Below are positions 51,042 through 63,300 of a DNA stretch of 64,000 nucleotides, piece by piece. Position numbers and translations under genes: made by a program. Source of the stretch: Sphagnum compactum. Lineage: Eukaryota > Bryophyta > Sphagnopsida > Sphagnales. Location of the stretch: NCBI GenBank assembly GCA_965153455.1, contig OZ234494.1:27643354-27707353 (forward strand), written 5' to 3'. Below the pieces are notes generated by a model, which was given only the letters and a program-made list of their open reading frames with translations, ran no database searches and was not told the origin of the DNA. Numbering within the stretch: position 1 is the stretch's first letter; each line of letters begins with the position of its first letter.

Positions 51042-54000
51042 ATGACCCACGAAGCTCGTTGAAGATTGCCAACAAGGGTTTGGATGCCATGCATGCACAC
51101 TACATAGTTTGGTGTTAGGGGACTTACTACTAGAGTACTGAATACCAAGTGTGAATCTTTAGGTGTGTTGATAGTCATGTAGACATCAACATTGGAGCAC
51201 ACGACAATCTTTTGTGTTCAAAAATAAGATTTTTTTTTTTGATGGTCTTGTGTGTTGTGCCCCCACCAAGCTTTAAATCATGAATGAAGCTTTAGAAGGT
51301 GTTTTTACCTTTTGTCTCGAGACTTTTCCACTTGTAATTTTGCTTAGTTCCTTTTCAATATCGCATTGTGCCCACTTCTAGAATGTTCTACTAGGTGAAG
51401 ATTGTTGCATAGGGGATTCAGTCACATTTGAAGGAAAAAAAAACATTGCTCAAGGTTGTTTTAAATATGCAAAAGGACTCTTGAAACATTATGTATTTGC
51501 ATCAAGCTTTGAACGTTGAAACTTTGTAATTAATGGAACCTAAAATTGAAAACAAAATGATAATTCAATTTATTATGTTCCACTTGTGATTTTTCAAAAA
51601 TAAAAAATTACAATTTTAAGCATTGTCCATACACTCGTTGGTTCATTATATTGTGTTTGCAACCATAACCAATGCTTATTTTTTCATATTTTTAATTAAT
51701 AAATTAAATCAATGTCAAAAATGTTTTGGTGTTATTATACAAAAAATTGTTTATACTATCTTATGGGAACATTTGGTTAAATTTGAGATAAATTCAATGA
51801 AGTTATAGAATACCCAAACATATCTTTTAAAAGTAGTGTAATTGATGTTTTCACCATTTTAAAATTCATATAAAAGGCTTACGTGAAATGATTTGAAAAT
51901 GATGTATTTATGAAAAAAAATTATATGTACTTTCAAATAATAATAAATTGCACCAATTTAAATTTGGTCCTTTTTTTGTCAAATTATAAAAATGGTTTCA
52001 TGTTGTGTCAAAACTTGTCAACATATCATCATAAACATGTTAATTTCAAATTCTTTTGAATATCCAAACTTTGAAATGCAATCTTTTTCTCATATCATAT
52101 TCAAATAAATCAAATGAACCAAGGTTGTTGAAAGGGTCACCCTTAACCTTTCTTAAAGTCCTTCTTGGTGTCCCACACACCCTTATATTTTACACATTTT
52201 TTATTGGCTTCATCGTACATAGGCAATGTGGGAATTCATTATGAGTGGGTAAAGGGGGCAAAGAATCAAAAATAAGTTTAATGTATAAGGTTATAGGTCT
52301 AGGTCTAGACTTTTTTTTTATAAATTTGGGTGGGGTGGGATAAGTTTATAGGTGAAAATTTTAAAAAAGGGTCAAGTTAGTATTTTTTTTCTTTTTTTTC
52401 AAGGTGGGTTGAGTTGTCTCTTGGGTAGAAGCAGGAGGTTTTTTTTCACATTTTCTCTCCCTATCCAAAAGGGTAGGGGGAGAGGAGTGTTTAAGCGGGT
52501 AGCGCATCTTGGGGAATTTCTTTTTCCTCATGAAAGGGGTTTTTTTTATAGCATGGGGAAGGGGGAGGTTTGGTTGTTTCTAAAGGGGAAAAGCCATGGA
52601 TCAAGGCCTTCCAAAATATGTTAAATTATTAGGAAAATAACCTTAGTATTTTTTATGGCCCTTCTTTGTAAAGCTAACAAACTTCATCCTATCAACTTTA
52701 TTTCATATAAAACATTATGTTAGGACAAAGCCTCTTGTGGTAAAGTAGCTTTTCTATTATTAACTATAGTTATTATAAAGGCATGGTTGGCTATAATATT
52801 TCATATAATGGCAAGGCATGAGATGCATAGATTGTGATATCAAGTCCTTAGAAAAGGTTGATATGTTGCAATTTGAACTTAAGTTCACCATCAACTCTTT
52901 AAATGGGAAACAAAATATCCTACCCAAAAGGAAATGAAATTAAAGACCTCCAAGCTTGGATTAGGACAAACAAAAAGGTCAAAATTTGAATGAGTGCAAG
53001 AGAATGAAAACATTATCACATGAAATGAATTAAATGTGTGTGACTCCAAGGCAGGCATTCCTAGGATTCCCAAATTGAAGTCTCTTTTTTGGAACACTTT
53101 GAGAGTTGAAATTCAATGTTCTAAATTGTTGATCAAGATTTGGTCCTTGTCCAAATTAGGACCCTTTTAAATGTTGGAAAATTCTTGAAATTTATCATGT
53201 AATATGGTGGGTTCGCATTATCAAAATGGAAATAATTTTTAGAACTTATGGTCATTTGAAAAATTAGGAAAAAAATGCCCCAAATCTTTACAACTATACA
53301 CACAAACTATACACTCAAACTACAATTTGGAGGGCAAATCCTATTATCCAAATTAAGATCTTGATATGATGTTGGAAAAATTAATTTCAAGGGCTATAAT
53401 AAAATGGGGTCAAATGTCCCATTTGGATATGTTAGAGCAACCCCACTAGAAACCATTTGCTATTATTTAAATATAACATCCAATTTTTAGCATAAGTTTT
53501 TGCCCTTCCCCCACTCATAAACTTTATAGTTTGCATTTTGTTTTTTGCAATTTGTAGTTAAAATAAAAACAACACATGGACCAATCATGATGAATATGGT
53601 TAAGCACCAAAAAAATATTAATTTTCCATGGTGTAGGGCTTGGAAAACCCATGCTATCCTGTAGTATTTTGGCTAAAGATTTTTAGTTCTTTTGCCATAG
53701 TGAAGGAAGGTTCATCCAAAAATAAAGTTCATGGCCTTTTTCAACATACACTAGAGTTATTTTTATTAGGGAGTTATGATATTTAAACAATTTTTAAAAA
53801 ATTTAAATTTGCAAGTGAATCCTAGGACTTTTATCACTTTGATGTAATTTTTGGCATTGTTTATAAAGTCAAAATCAATCCTCAAAAAGGGTAAAAGGAA
53901 TAACACAATTAAATGTCACAAGGTAAAATAGACCAAAAAAAAAATAGTCCTCCCAAAATTCAATTTAAAAATGAAACATTTTTTGATATGGACACAAGAA

Positions 54001-54829
54001 AGTAAATTCAAAAGATCTTGAAGTAAAAATATGAAAAAATAGGTCACTACATTTAGTTTATGGGAAATTAAATACAAAATTTCAACAACTTTGGTATAGT
54101 AAAATAGGTCGAAAATATGCTTGAAATTGATGAGGTCAATAGTGTTCAAATGTACCCCATATTAAAATTTTGATACATTTTGATTATAATATGCATAATT
54201 TGACAATATGTAAGTATATTTTAAAGCCCGGATAACTCAAAAAGAAATTTAATCAAAATTTCATTTATAGATAGCCCATTTTGTAAGATTAAACATCTTG
54301 TGCATGTAGATGAATTTTTAAAAATTCTATTTAAATTTACTTTTTAAATGGAGTTTTTCAACATATAAAATATTAAATAAAATATTATTATCATGTTAAT
54401 TATTGTACAAAATAAAATTTCTACTTTCAATACATTAAAACTTTTTCATGGTTATTTGTAGAAAAAAATTATAAAAAACAATGAGTCGTCTACTTGACCT
54501 TGTCGTTTACTAATCATAAATCTCAAAAAAGTCAAAAAGAGGGAACAAATACCAAAATGATGATGTTTTTCCCCCATCACAAAGATGTTATAATGACAAA
54601 CAAGTTTGAAATTATTTTTGAATATGTTTGTTAGGATCTATAGGAACCTTGTGCTTGTTAAAAGTACATTAACAAGCCATCTCAACTCGACAATAGAAGT
54701 CCAAGGATGTTTAATTGGCACACAAGAAGTTATGTATAAAAGACAAGCCCTTCCTTGATTTGAGATGTGTGCCTGAGGCCGGTAGGCCAAAGCAACAGGT
54801 TGAAAATTACGAAAGGGCCTGTACTCAGG
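51042..54829. other. AT-rich intergenic, no gene seen
   Basis: About 3.8 kb of AT-rich sequence. The short open frames (for example 52352-52624 + and 52891-53097 -) have no recognisable domain and are interrupted by homopolymers. I see no RNA gene or terminal repeats. Confidence 0.5.
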
Positions 54830-55006
54830 TCATTTTCTACGGAAAGTAGAGCTGGCTGGTACCTTCCACCGCAGAAACTCAAAAAGGACTAACCGGATTT
54901 TATTTTTGGAACCCTTCTTCTTGTTGGTCCTAGCTTGCTTGTGCTCCACCTCAAATGCTTTCATCTTATTCTTGTATGTTGGTGTTTGCTTCACCATGTC
55001 CACAAT
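54830..55006 (-). CDS. Possible terminal exon, unknown protein
   Basis: On the minus strand a TGTTTCTACAG acceptor precedes an open frame that starts IVDMVKQTPTYKNKMKAFEV, continues as a Lys-rich stretch (EHKQARTNKKKGSKNKIR) and ends at 54830. The composition and acceptor look exon-like and GC is above the surroundings. A continuing open frame lies upstream to about 55200. I cannot name a family, and a chance frame remains possible. Confidence 0.25.
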   Translation of the reverse strand: MVDMVKQTPTYKNKMKAFEVEHKQARTNKKKGSKNKIRLVLFEFLRWKVPASSTFRRK

Positions 55007-55209
55007 CTGTAGAAACATGATTTCAACATTCCATATATAAGATTTTGCAGTGTTGGGGGAATCCCCAGCCATCTATATTGCATCAGTTCTAAAGCACCTC
55101 TAGATCCAAATCCAGCAAATTGAATAGAGAGCATGACAATGTCTTTAATCCCAAACCCGAAATGAAGAACTGAATGGTGTCTCCTGCTGCCTGTCCATCT
55201 CAACTTATT

Positions 55210-56229
55210 CTCCGGTTTCCCCCCACTCGGTTCACAATAAACAGTGAAAGCACTATGGATCCCTGCTGTCTGAAGCTACAAGTTGAAAGAGGCAGTTACA
55301 TACGTGCTTATATTAGAGGTTTTCGTTCAAGTACTGGAATCCAGATAGAACAATCGACTACCTATGTGAATCCTGATATTCTTGGTTTAGATCTCTGCAA
55401 TAGAAATGGAATAAAAATTGTTTAAACTGCAAACTTTGTGAATATTTTTCATAGGCTATCAAATCACTATTTGATGATAACTATTTGAAGTTTTCAAAAT
55501 TATAAAACTCCTATTTGGAGCATGGTTGACCTCTTGCAGAATCTTTCACTCTATTTTTCTTGTCATGAAGCTTCACACTTGCACACCTAAAAAAAATCAT
55601 GGTCCAATTATTATGTTATCAGAATCAATTACTTGTTGTTAGTTTGGGTTTTTAGTCATATCTTTTCTTTCACTGATTTGCTGTCAATTTTGGGATGAAA
55701 GTGGTTGATTTGAACGTGTTGAATTTTTTTTAAGTACCATGGTTTCAATATTTTCTGTGTCAAAATTCATCATTGCAAAATGGGCCTCATTCAACTTCAG
55801 AGGCACACACCCATCTAACTAATTTAGAGATGAATAACTACCGTCAACAATAGTTGAATGTGCAACATGGTTCATGCAAATTTATACCTCATAAAAGTGT
55901 GAAAACATTGCCTTGCATATTATTTGCATTTTGTATTGGCATCATAATTTGCAAATTTAATGAACATGCAACATATAGTTTAAATGTCGGTTCCAATTCC
56001 TTGGGAAACATGGGAGGTTCACAAGCATGGGGACGTGCCATTTTAAGATGGGGACAACATATGCCCAAACAAGGAACAGAATATTGAACGTAGAGACTTG
56101 TGGCCCAAAATTCCCAAGGTGCATTCCCACATTATGTGCAATGTGGAAACACATATACCTGATGTATGGGAACATGTAGGAACACACATTCTTGTGTGGA
56201 AATAACAATACAAATATCTGCATGTGGGA
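55210..56229. other. Intergenic, no gene seen
   Basis: No gene recognised. Toward 56000 the sequence grades into GGGAACA/TTCCC-rich units related to the minisatellite that follows. Confidence 0.45.
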
Positions 56230-56590
56230 ATAGCACATTCCCCAATTGAAAAATTCAATGTTCCCCATGAATGGAACATGAATTCCCATGACAGAACATG
56301 AGGTTCCCAATTGAGAACATTCAATGTTTCCCAACTTGGGAATGTGAATTCCCATGAAGGGACATGTTCTTGAGGAACATTTGACGATCCCACATAAAAA
56401 TGTGCGTTCCCAATGCATTACCAATTGCCATATATTCCTAGTGTTTTTCAACATGGGAACACATGTTCCCATGAAAGAACATGTGATTTTCATGTGGGAA
56501 TGTTCAATGTTCCCCAACATGGCAATGCACATTCCCATGAGGGGATAGGGGGTTCCCCTGTAGGAACATTCAATGTCCCCCAACATGGGG
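56230..56590 (-). repeat. 66-bp minisatellite that keeps an open frame
   Basis: Degenerate units rich in GGGAACAT and its complement. Read on the minus strand the units start near 56586, 56520, 56454, 56337 and 56271, a 66-bp (22-codon) step with one longer 117-bp interval. Because the period is a multiple of three, a 243-codon frame (56688-55957) stays open with recurring MLGNIE...MG...P words. I treat the frame as a by-product of the repeat, not a gene. Confidence 0.7.
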
Positions 56591-56618
56591 AATGAATGCA
56601 CATTCTTGTGAGGGGAGA

Positions 56619-57282
56619 TGTCGTGACGTGTAGTGTCATGACATACAGTGTCGTAAGGTGTACATTCATAAGAAACTCTACTAAACAAAAAGACTAAAGC
56701 CAGTCAAAGATATAAACTAATCAACTAAAAAGAGATACATGCACACATATATATACAATGCACACGTGAGACTGAGATGAAATTCTCATGTATATTGAAA
56801 ATGCAAAGCAAGAAAGAAATGAAATGTATGTAGACGGTGGCTGTGCAATGGCCGCCGTGAGCATCTAGAAATCCTAGCTTATGATGGAGAAATCTCCTGA
56901 CAAAGGAATTCTAGAAAAACTAAAGGAGAAGGGCAGAGCTTGGCCCTTTTATACAGCCACCAAAGCTGAAACCCTAAATACCTAATAGCGTACAGTCACT
57001 TATGAGCGCACATTAACCCTACAAACGTACATTAGCCCTCAAAAGACATGATGGGCATGCCCGTAGCCGGCCATCATGTATAAGGCCGTGCATACGGGCA
57101 TGATAGCTGTCGTGACGTGTAGTGTCGTGACATACAGTGTCGTAAGGTGTACATTCATAAGAAACTCTACTAAACAAAAAGACTAAAGCCAGTCAAAGAT
57201 ATAAACTAATCAACTAAAAAGAGATACATGCACACATATATATACAATGCACACGTGAGACTGAGATGAAATTCTCATGTAT
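56619..57282 (-). repeat. 3' LTR region with 175-bp direct repeats
   Basis: Two 175-bp direct repeats, 57108-57282 and 56619-56793, differ by a single base that I can see and enclose a 314-bp unique segment with a TATA box. In element orientation the first repeat follows the polypurine tract directly, where an LTR must begin, and the second ends ...CACGACA. Either the LTR is about 664 bp with a duplicated segment at both ends, or it is shorter (about 490 bp) and followed by a truncated second LTR. The 5' LTR lies outside the window, so the ends cannot be fixed. Confidence 0.7.
56946..56953 (-). promoter_or_regulatory. LTR TATA box
   Basis: The minus strand reads GGCTGTATAAAAGGGCC, a strong TATA element inside the unique segment of the LTR region. 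It probably marks the end of U3, with R starting some 30 bp further (near 56915-56920). Confidence 0.6.
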
Positions 57283-57296
57283 CCCCCCCCAGACCT
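57283..57296 (-). other. Polypurine tract
   Basis: AGGTCTGGGGGGGG on the minus strand lies between the polyprotein stop (57332) and the LTR repeat. Its position and purine content fit the plus-strand priming site of an LTR retrotransposon. Confidence 0.7.
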
Positions 57297-57331
57297 GAGC
57301 CGGGAAAAGCATGGCATGGTCTGAGTAGGAA

Positions 57332-60300
57332 TCAAGGTGCTGTAGGAGAACATGATGAACAGTACCAATTGCCAACGGGAACTTGAGTGAGCTTCGGCTT
57401 GAGGCAGAAGAGATGGTATCCACCATTACAGTTGTCGCAAAGCAGCATCTGATCAGCATCGTCTGTCCTCTGACATACCTGACATGGATAATCAAGTGGA
57501 GGAATCCAAGTCGACGTGATGATGGTAGGGTCCAAGTTTGGCAGGTGGCAAGGTGCACAATTTTTGGAATGATCCCGAATTGTGCGTCCGTCAGCTCCTT
57601 GTAGCTCCAACACACCTGAAGGCCTGATCGCCTTAATCCTCAAGATGGTGCGACCGGAAGAAGTGTCTAAAGTATCATTGGGTTGTCGCTGAAGATACAC
57701 AAAATCACCAACATCAAATTGTCTCACCTTAGGTTTGTAACTGCCACCTCGTGTGTGTGCATACCGTAAGGTGTCTCGATGTTGTGCAATGGACAGGTTT
57801 TCCATGGCCATGGGCATAACCCTCCTGAATAGAGCGGCCCTTTCTGCAATGACCTTAGCCCAAATGGTTGGGGAGTCCAAGTCCACAACTTGGTCCATTT
57901 GAGCAGCAATGGAAGAGGGTGGAATGGGATGTCTCCCAAAAAGTAAAAAGTAAGGGGAGAAATGAGATAAAGAGGCGTGTTTGGACATCCTGTAACCCAT
58001 GGCGATGTAAGGGAGGGCCAGGTCCCAATCCTCTTTGTTCTTAGTGAGGCAAATCTTCCGAAGTCCCTTCTTGCATGTTTGAACCATCCTTTCTGCAAGG
58101 CCATCAGCTTGGGGATGATCTCTTGAAGTCCGACGATGGTCAATGAGAGCATGGTCAAGTAGGTCTTGGAATTCTCCCCTGAATTCTGATCCTTGATCAG
58201 TAAGGCACTCAGCACAAGCCCCAAACCTACTTAGAACCTGTTGTAAGAAAGCCTGGCTAGTGCTGTGTGATGACTTGTCCGGTAGCGCAACAAGTTCGAC
58301 CCACTTTGAAAAATGCTCAATCATAATCATGATGTAGACATTACCCCTGGAGGTCTGTGGTAATTCTCCAGCTAAATCACATGACCAGCGATAGAACATG
58401 CCCAGAATAGGTAGTGGAGAAAGAGTGAGCTGTCGAGAGGAGAAGGAAGTTCTCACTCTATCACATTGTTCACACCTAGCAATGACGTCTCGGACTTGAG
58501 CATACATACCTCTCCAATGGTAATGAGGAGCGATAAGGCTATAAGTACGCTTAACTCCAAAATGTCCAAGCTCCGAGTGTACCTTCTAAATAAGACCAGG
58601 CCGTTCATGTGGTGGTGGAACCACTCTGTCGCCTTGTGGTAAGCATCGGACGAGGTGATTGTCCCTCCATGAGTAGCGTTTGGATCGCTGTTGTATGCGA
58701 TCCCGCTGACTTGATGTAACTTGGGGAGGGTATTCCCCATGTTGAAGAAACCCCAGAGTGTCCAAGTCCTCCCATATATCCAGAATGGGATGCTCAACCA
58801 GGTTACATTGCAGTAATGCAAGATAACTAGATGCCTCAGATACATGTATTGCTGGGATCTGGTCAAAATCTTGCCTGGCTTCTGAAAAATCTTCAGAGGT
58901 AGTGAGGGGTCTTCGTGACATGGTATCTGCATTCTGATGTGTAATACCTGGTCGGTGAATAACCTTGAACTCATACTCTTGAAGTATCAGCGCCCAACGA
59001 GCTAACTTACCAGTAAGCTTATCGTTGGTCATCAACCACTTGATAGGCTGGTGGTCCGTATACAGAGTGAAATTGGTGCCATAAAGATAGGGCCTGAAAT
59101 GTATGACGGCCCATACAACAGCAAGGCACTCCCCCTCGTATGAAGAGTAGTTGCTCTCAGCCTTGTTGTTGCTTCGAGATGCATAGGCGATAACATATTC
59201 CTTGCCTTCCTCATCAAGTTGGCCAAGAATAGCTCCAATACCAAGAGCACTCTAGTCAGTGTGTAGAATGAAGACCTTGCTGAAATCAGGTCTTCTCAGA
59301 ATGGGGAACTCTGAAAGCTTTTCCTTGAGTGTGTTGAAAGCTTCCTGAGCCTCTTCACTCCATGTCCAAGCAACATCCTTCTTTAACAATGCATAGAGAG
59401 GATGGGCAATAGTACTGAAGTCTTGGACATAAATCCTGTAGTAATTACATAATCCGATGAAGCTCCTCAAAGTGTGAACATCAGTAGGATCGGGCATCTC
59501 CAAAATGGCTACTACTTTGGCCCAATGAGCCATAATACCATTTGGCAAAATTCTGTGTCCAAGGTAAACTACTGAGGTGACAGCAAACTCACACTTTTTA
59601 GGATGGATCTTCATATTGACTTCGTGGAGCCTCTTGAATAACTCCTCAAGATGAGCCAAGTGCTGTAGGAGTCCCTTGCTATGCACTAGGACATCATCTA
59701 TGTAGCATTTCAGGAAATCTGCCCCTTCGAGAACCTGGTCCATGACTCGTTGAAAGAAGACAGGTGCATTCTTCAATCCAAAAGGCATCACAAGCCATTC
59801 CCACAACTTATTGCTTCCATGGAATGCTGTTTTCTTGCGATCTTTTGCAACGAGCACAATCTGGTTGAAGCCTTGCCTCAGATCCACAATTGTGAAGATG
59901 TTTGAGTCTCCAATGCTATCAAACAGTTCTTCAGGGATGGGCATGGGGTACCTGTCCTGAGGTGTAACCAGGTTCAAAGGCCTATAATCCCCGCACATCC
60001 TTTTCTCAGTCCATAATCCAGCTGAATCCTTCTTTGCTGGCATTACTGTAGCGGCTACGAAATCAGAACTTGATGGTTGAATGAGACCGGCCTCATGGAG
60101 CTCTTTGCATCTTTCATCTACCAATTCCCATTCATGTTTGCTCAACCTATGCCTCCTTCGATAAACGGGTGTCTCATCTGTAAGGTCTATAGAGAACTGC
60201 ATGGTCTTACACCTACCTAAGTCTTTCATTGATAATGCGAACACATTCTCATACTTAATTAGCAAGTCTGTGACCTGGTCTCTCTCCTTCTTGGTGAGCT

Positions 60301-63300
60301 GGTTCCCCATAACAAAAGGGTAGTTGGAAACACATGGAATGGAGTTGGAAAGTGTGTTTGAAGAACCTGATGTATTGGGTTTTCCATTATCCAACTCCGT
60401 AGATTCGTAGAAGGTTGTAATTGTTTCTCCAGAAGCTGATGTACCTCCAGGTGTATTGGACATAACTTGAGTCAAATTACATGGTACCTCCTCCCCCCCA
60501 ACACTGAGAGTGAAATGTAGAGTGTTGAAGATAGGCAAGTGTACTTGGTCGGGGTGCCATGTGGTTGCATCGTTAGAGCTGCAAGCTGATTGAGTCAGTG
60601 TTGGTGTTGTGTACATTTGAAAGAGTACACAGGTTACCAATAACCATGTAAGGGAGTTCAGGTCCATGCTTCTCCCGAGTAGAGCGTTACGCTCCAATCT
60701 AGTCACCTTGGTGTGACTAGTAGTGCCAGTTTGGAACCCCATAGCCCTTTCTCTTTCTTCTGGGCTTGGTTCATCCCAAGTGGCTGAAGCATGACGATAC
60801 ACCAAGCCTGGTCCATCTCCCTGAAAGGCGTGTGCTCCAGGGAAGGAGACAAAGGTGGGCCAAGCACCTCTTGGTTTTCCTATTGTATTCGCAGGAAACC
60901 AAGGAGGTTTCTCTTGCCTTGTAACTGGTTGGCAAGAGCTCTGATCATCCAATATGTGAGAAACCTGCAGGTTGTGGTCTCTGATGGTGTATCTCAGAGC
61001 CAACTGCAGAATTGAAAGTGGTGCAAGGTTGGTCCACCAGTTGCGCAGCCGGTGCGCATAGGAACCGCATTGTGCCGCATCGAGTAGGAGTGGCTCTCCA
61101 AGGTAATGTTTGACAAGTGTGTAGTGCTCCTGGACTTTCTCCCTCTGGTCAAGCTGAGAAGGGGTGTTCTCAATTACATAACCAAGCGTAGGGGAAATGG
61201 ATTGAGCCCAGGTAATCAATCGTACCATGTCCGTGAAGAGACCGGATCTTATGTCACTCAAGCCTTCTCCAAATCCAGCTGCTGAAAATCCTTGACACTC
61301 CCAACCTGAAATGATGAGGTCCACGGGGCCAAGTAATTCCATATGCTTATTCTGAATTAATTGTATGTCAGGGGGCAAGAAAGTGAAACTGGCCTTCCAT
61401 GCAGTGGTTGTAAACTGTTGTGGAAATCTGGTTGTGAGCTCCATCATTCTCGATGCTGCCACTTGCCTTGCAATAGGATCAATGTCTACGTAGAAATACC
61501 TTCGGACCACCATCCCTGACTGTAGTAGGGCTTCGAGACCTGTACCAATACCACCAAAGAGCTCTAGTAATGTAATCCCTTCCTTAGGTGGTGTCCAAGT
61601 GATTAGCTGACGGAGTAATGGCTTAATTGGTTCGCCATGGCTCTCCATGCTTTCAAAACTAGACAAAGCTTTGACCAAGGGCTTGTAGGCTACTTTGAAC
61701 CTTTGTAAAACCTCTGGTCCATGTTGAATGTCAGTAGGAACCACCCTCAAGCTTTCAGTAGCTTGAGCGTAAGCTATCTCCTCTTCATCTCCCTCTATCC
61801 ATTCGTGGCTAGCTTGTTGGATGTAGGAAATGGTGTGTGTTTCCTTGAGCATACAATGGTGAGCCATAGGACTATGGTTCCCATGTAAATCAAGGGGTAT
61901 GTATCCCAGGTGGTGGCCATCAGTCTCCCAATCCACTCGGTAGTACGCATGTTCGAACCAATTGTCAATTGTAAAACCTGGTGGAAACAGGGCCTCTTGC
62001 CCAATGAGCACATCATAACTTGTGGCATTGGTGACTAAACATCTGACCTGTAAGCAAAGCTCCTGATCTGTACCTTTATTGAAATTAAGTGCAATCAAAT
62101 CCGAGCTCTCCCCAAGTACCTCCTCTACGCTCCCACTAGCGGTGCGAATGTGCCACATAGATTTTCGTAGTTTGGAGTCGAGCATGCCCATCTTCTTGGC
62201 GAATTGAACTCCAAGAATCACTGGTTGGGCACCTGTATCAAGAAGAACCACTCTGGGTGTATGTCCTCCCACCTGGATTGCTGACTTAGTATTGTCGACA
62301 ATGGCAACTCCGGTGGCGATGGAAGTTCTCTCACTAGGCACCACCTTCGGAAATGAGTGAGAGACTTTGTGGAGAGAATGGTTATCCACAACGCCTTTGC
62401 TGAGTAACAAATCCACAAGTGAGGTGTTCTTAACTCCCTTCTGATATGTGAATGTAGCATCAGAGGTAGGAAAGCTCACTAGTTTAGCCATGCCAGAACT
62501 AGTGACTAGATTACGAACGCCATCTGCAACACGTGAACCAATCGAATGTCTCTCCAAGGTGTTGGATGGGACCTCTGTAGCATGTGGATTAGGGGTTGGT
62601 AGAGGACTTGATGTAGTGTTCAAGGTATCCTCTAAGATTGCAATTATGTCCCTGGTGCTTAGCTTCAAATCTTGAAAACTAAACAATGGTGTACTCACAA
62701 GCTTTTGCGCCACTTCATGCATTTGAAGTTGGCATTCCATAAGCTGATCAGTGGAAAATTGTGTGTTTTCCTGATGTACATGTACTCCTGGGACATGAGA
62801 ATTTGATGCCCTAACAGCTTGTGGTGTAGTAGTCTCCTCCCCCCTCGCCAACAAGGTGCCTTCTTCTTCCATGTTGAGAGGACGAAAAGATTGTGGCATG
62901 ACTGCTCGAGCTCCTCTAGCCCTGGTAATAAGACTTGAACCAGATGCGAGTCCATCAGTCTGAATTACCTGCCTAGTGGCAGAAACTCTGGGTGCCACAC
63001 TAGCTTCTTGTGCTGCGACAAAGGAAGGGCAAAAAGAAGTAGCCAATTTTGGTGTGAGACTAGAATTGTGTGGAGTGGAAAGAACATACTCCCCAACCAT
63101 TGCATCGTGTGGAAGGCCATAGAACGACCTAGGAGGTCCCTCGCGTGATCCTGAACCTTGTACAGGTTGGGCATGACTAGCTGATTGGGAGGACTTGCCT
63201 TTTAGATTAGCAAGTTGAGCCCTCAATGATTCGAGTTCATTTTGTAAAGTCTGAACTTGAATTGCATGGGCTTGAAGCACCTCCCTCTTATCAGCATTGT

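Noticed and set aside
56619-57282. CRISPR-like array or tandem satellite
   Set aside because: Only two long repeats with one spacer, directly after a polypurine tract; an LTR arrangement explains it better, and the host is a plant.
57724-58224. 166-codon minus-strand frame overlapping the integrase
   Set aside because: It is a shadow in another frame; the integrase frame carries all catalytic residues.
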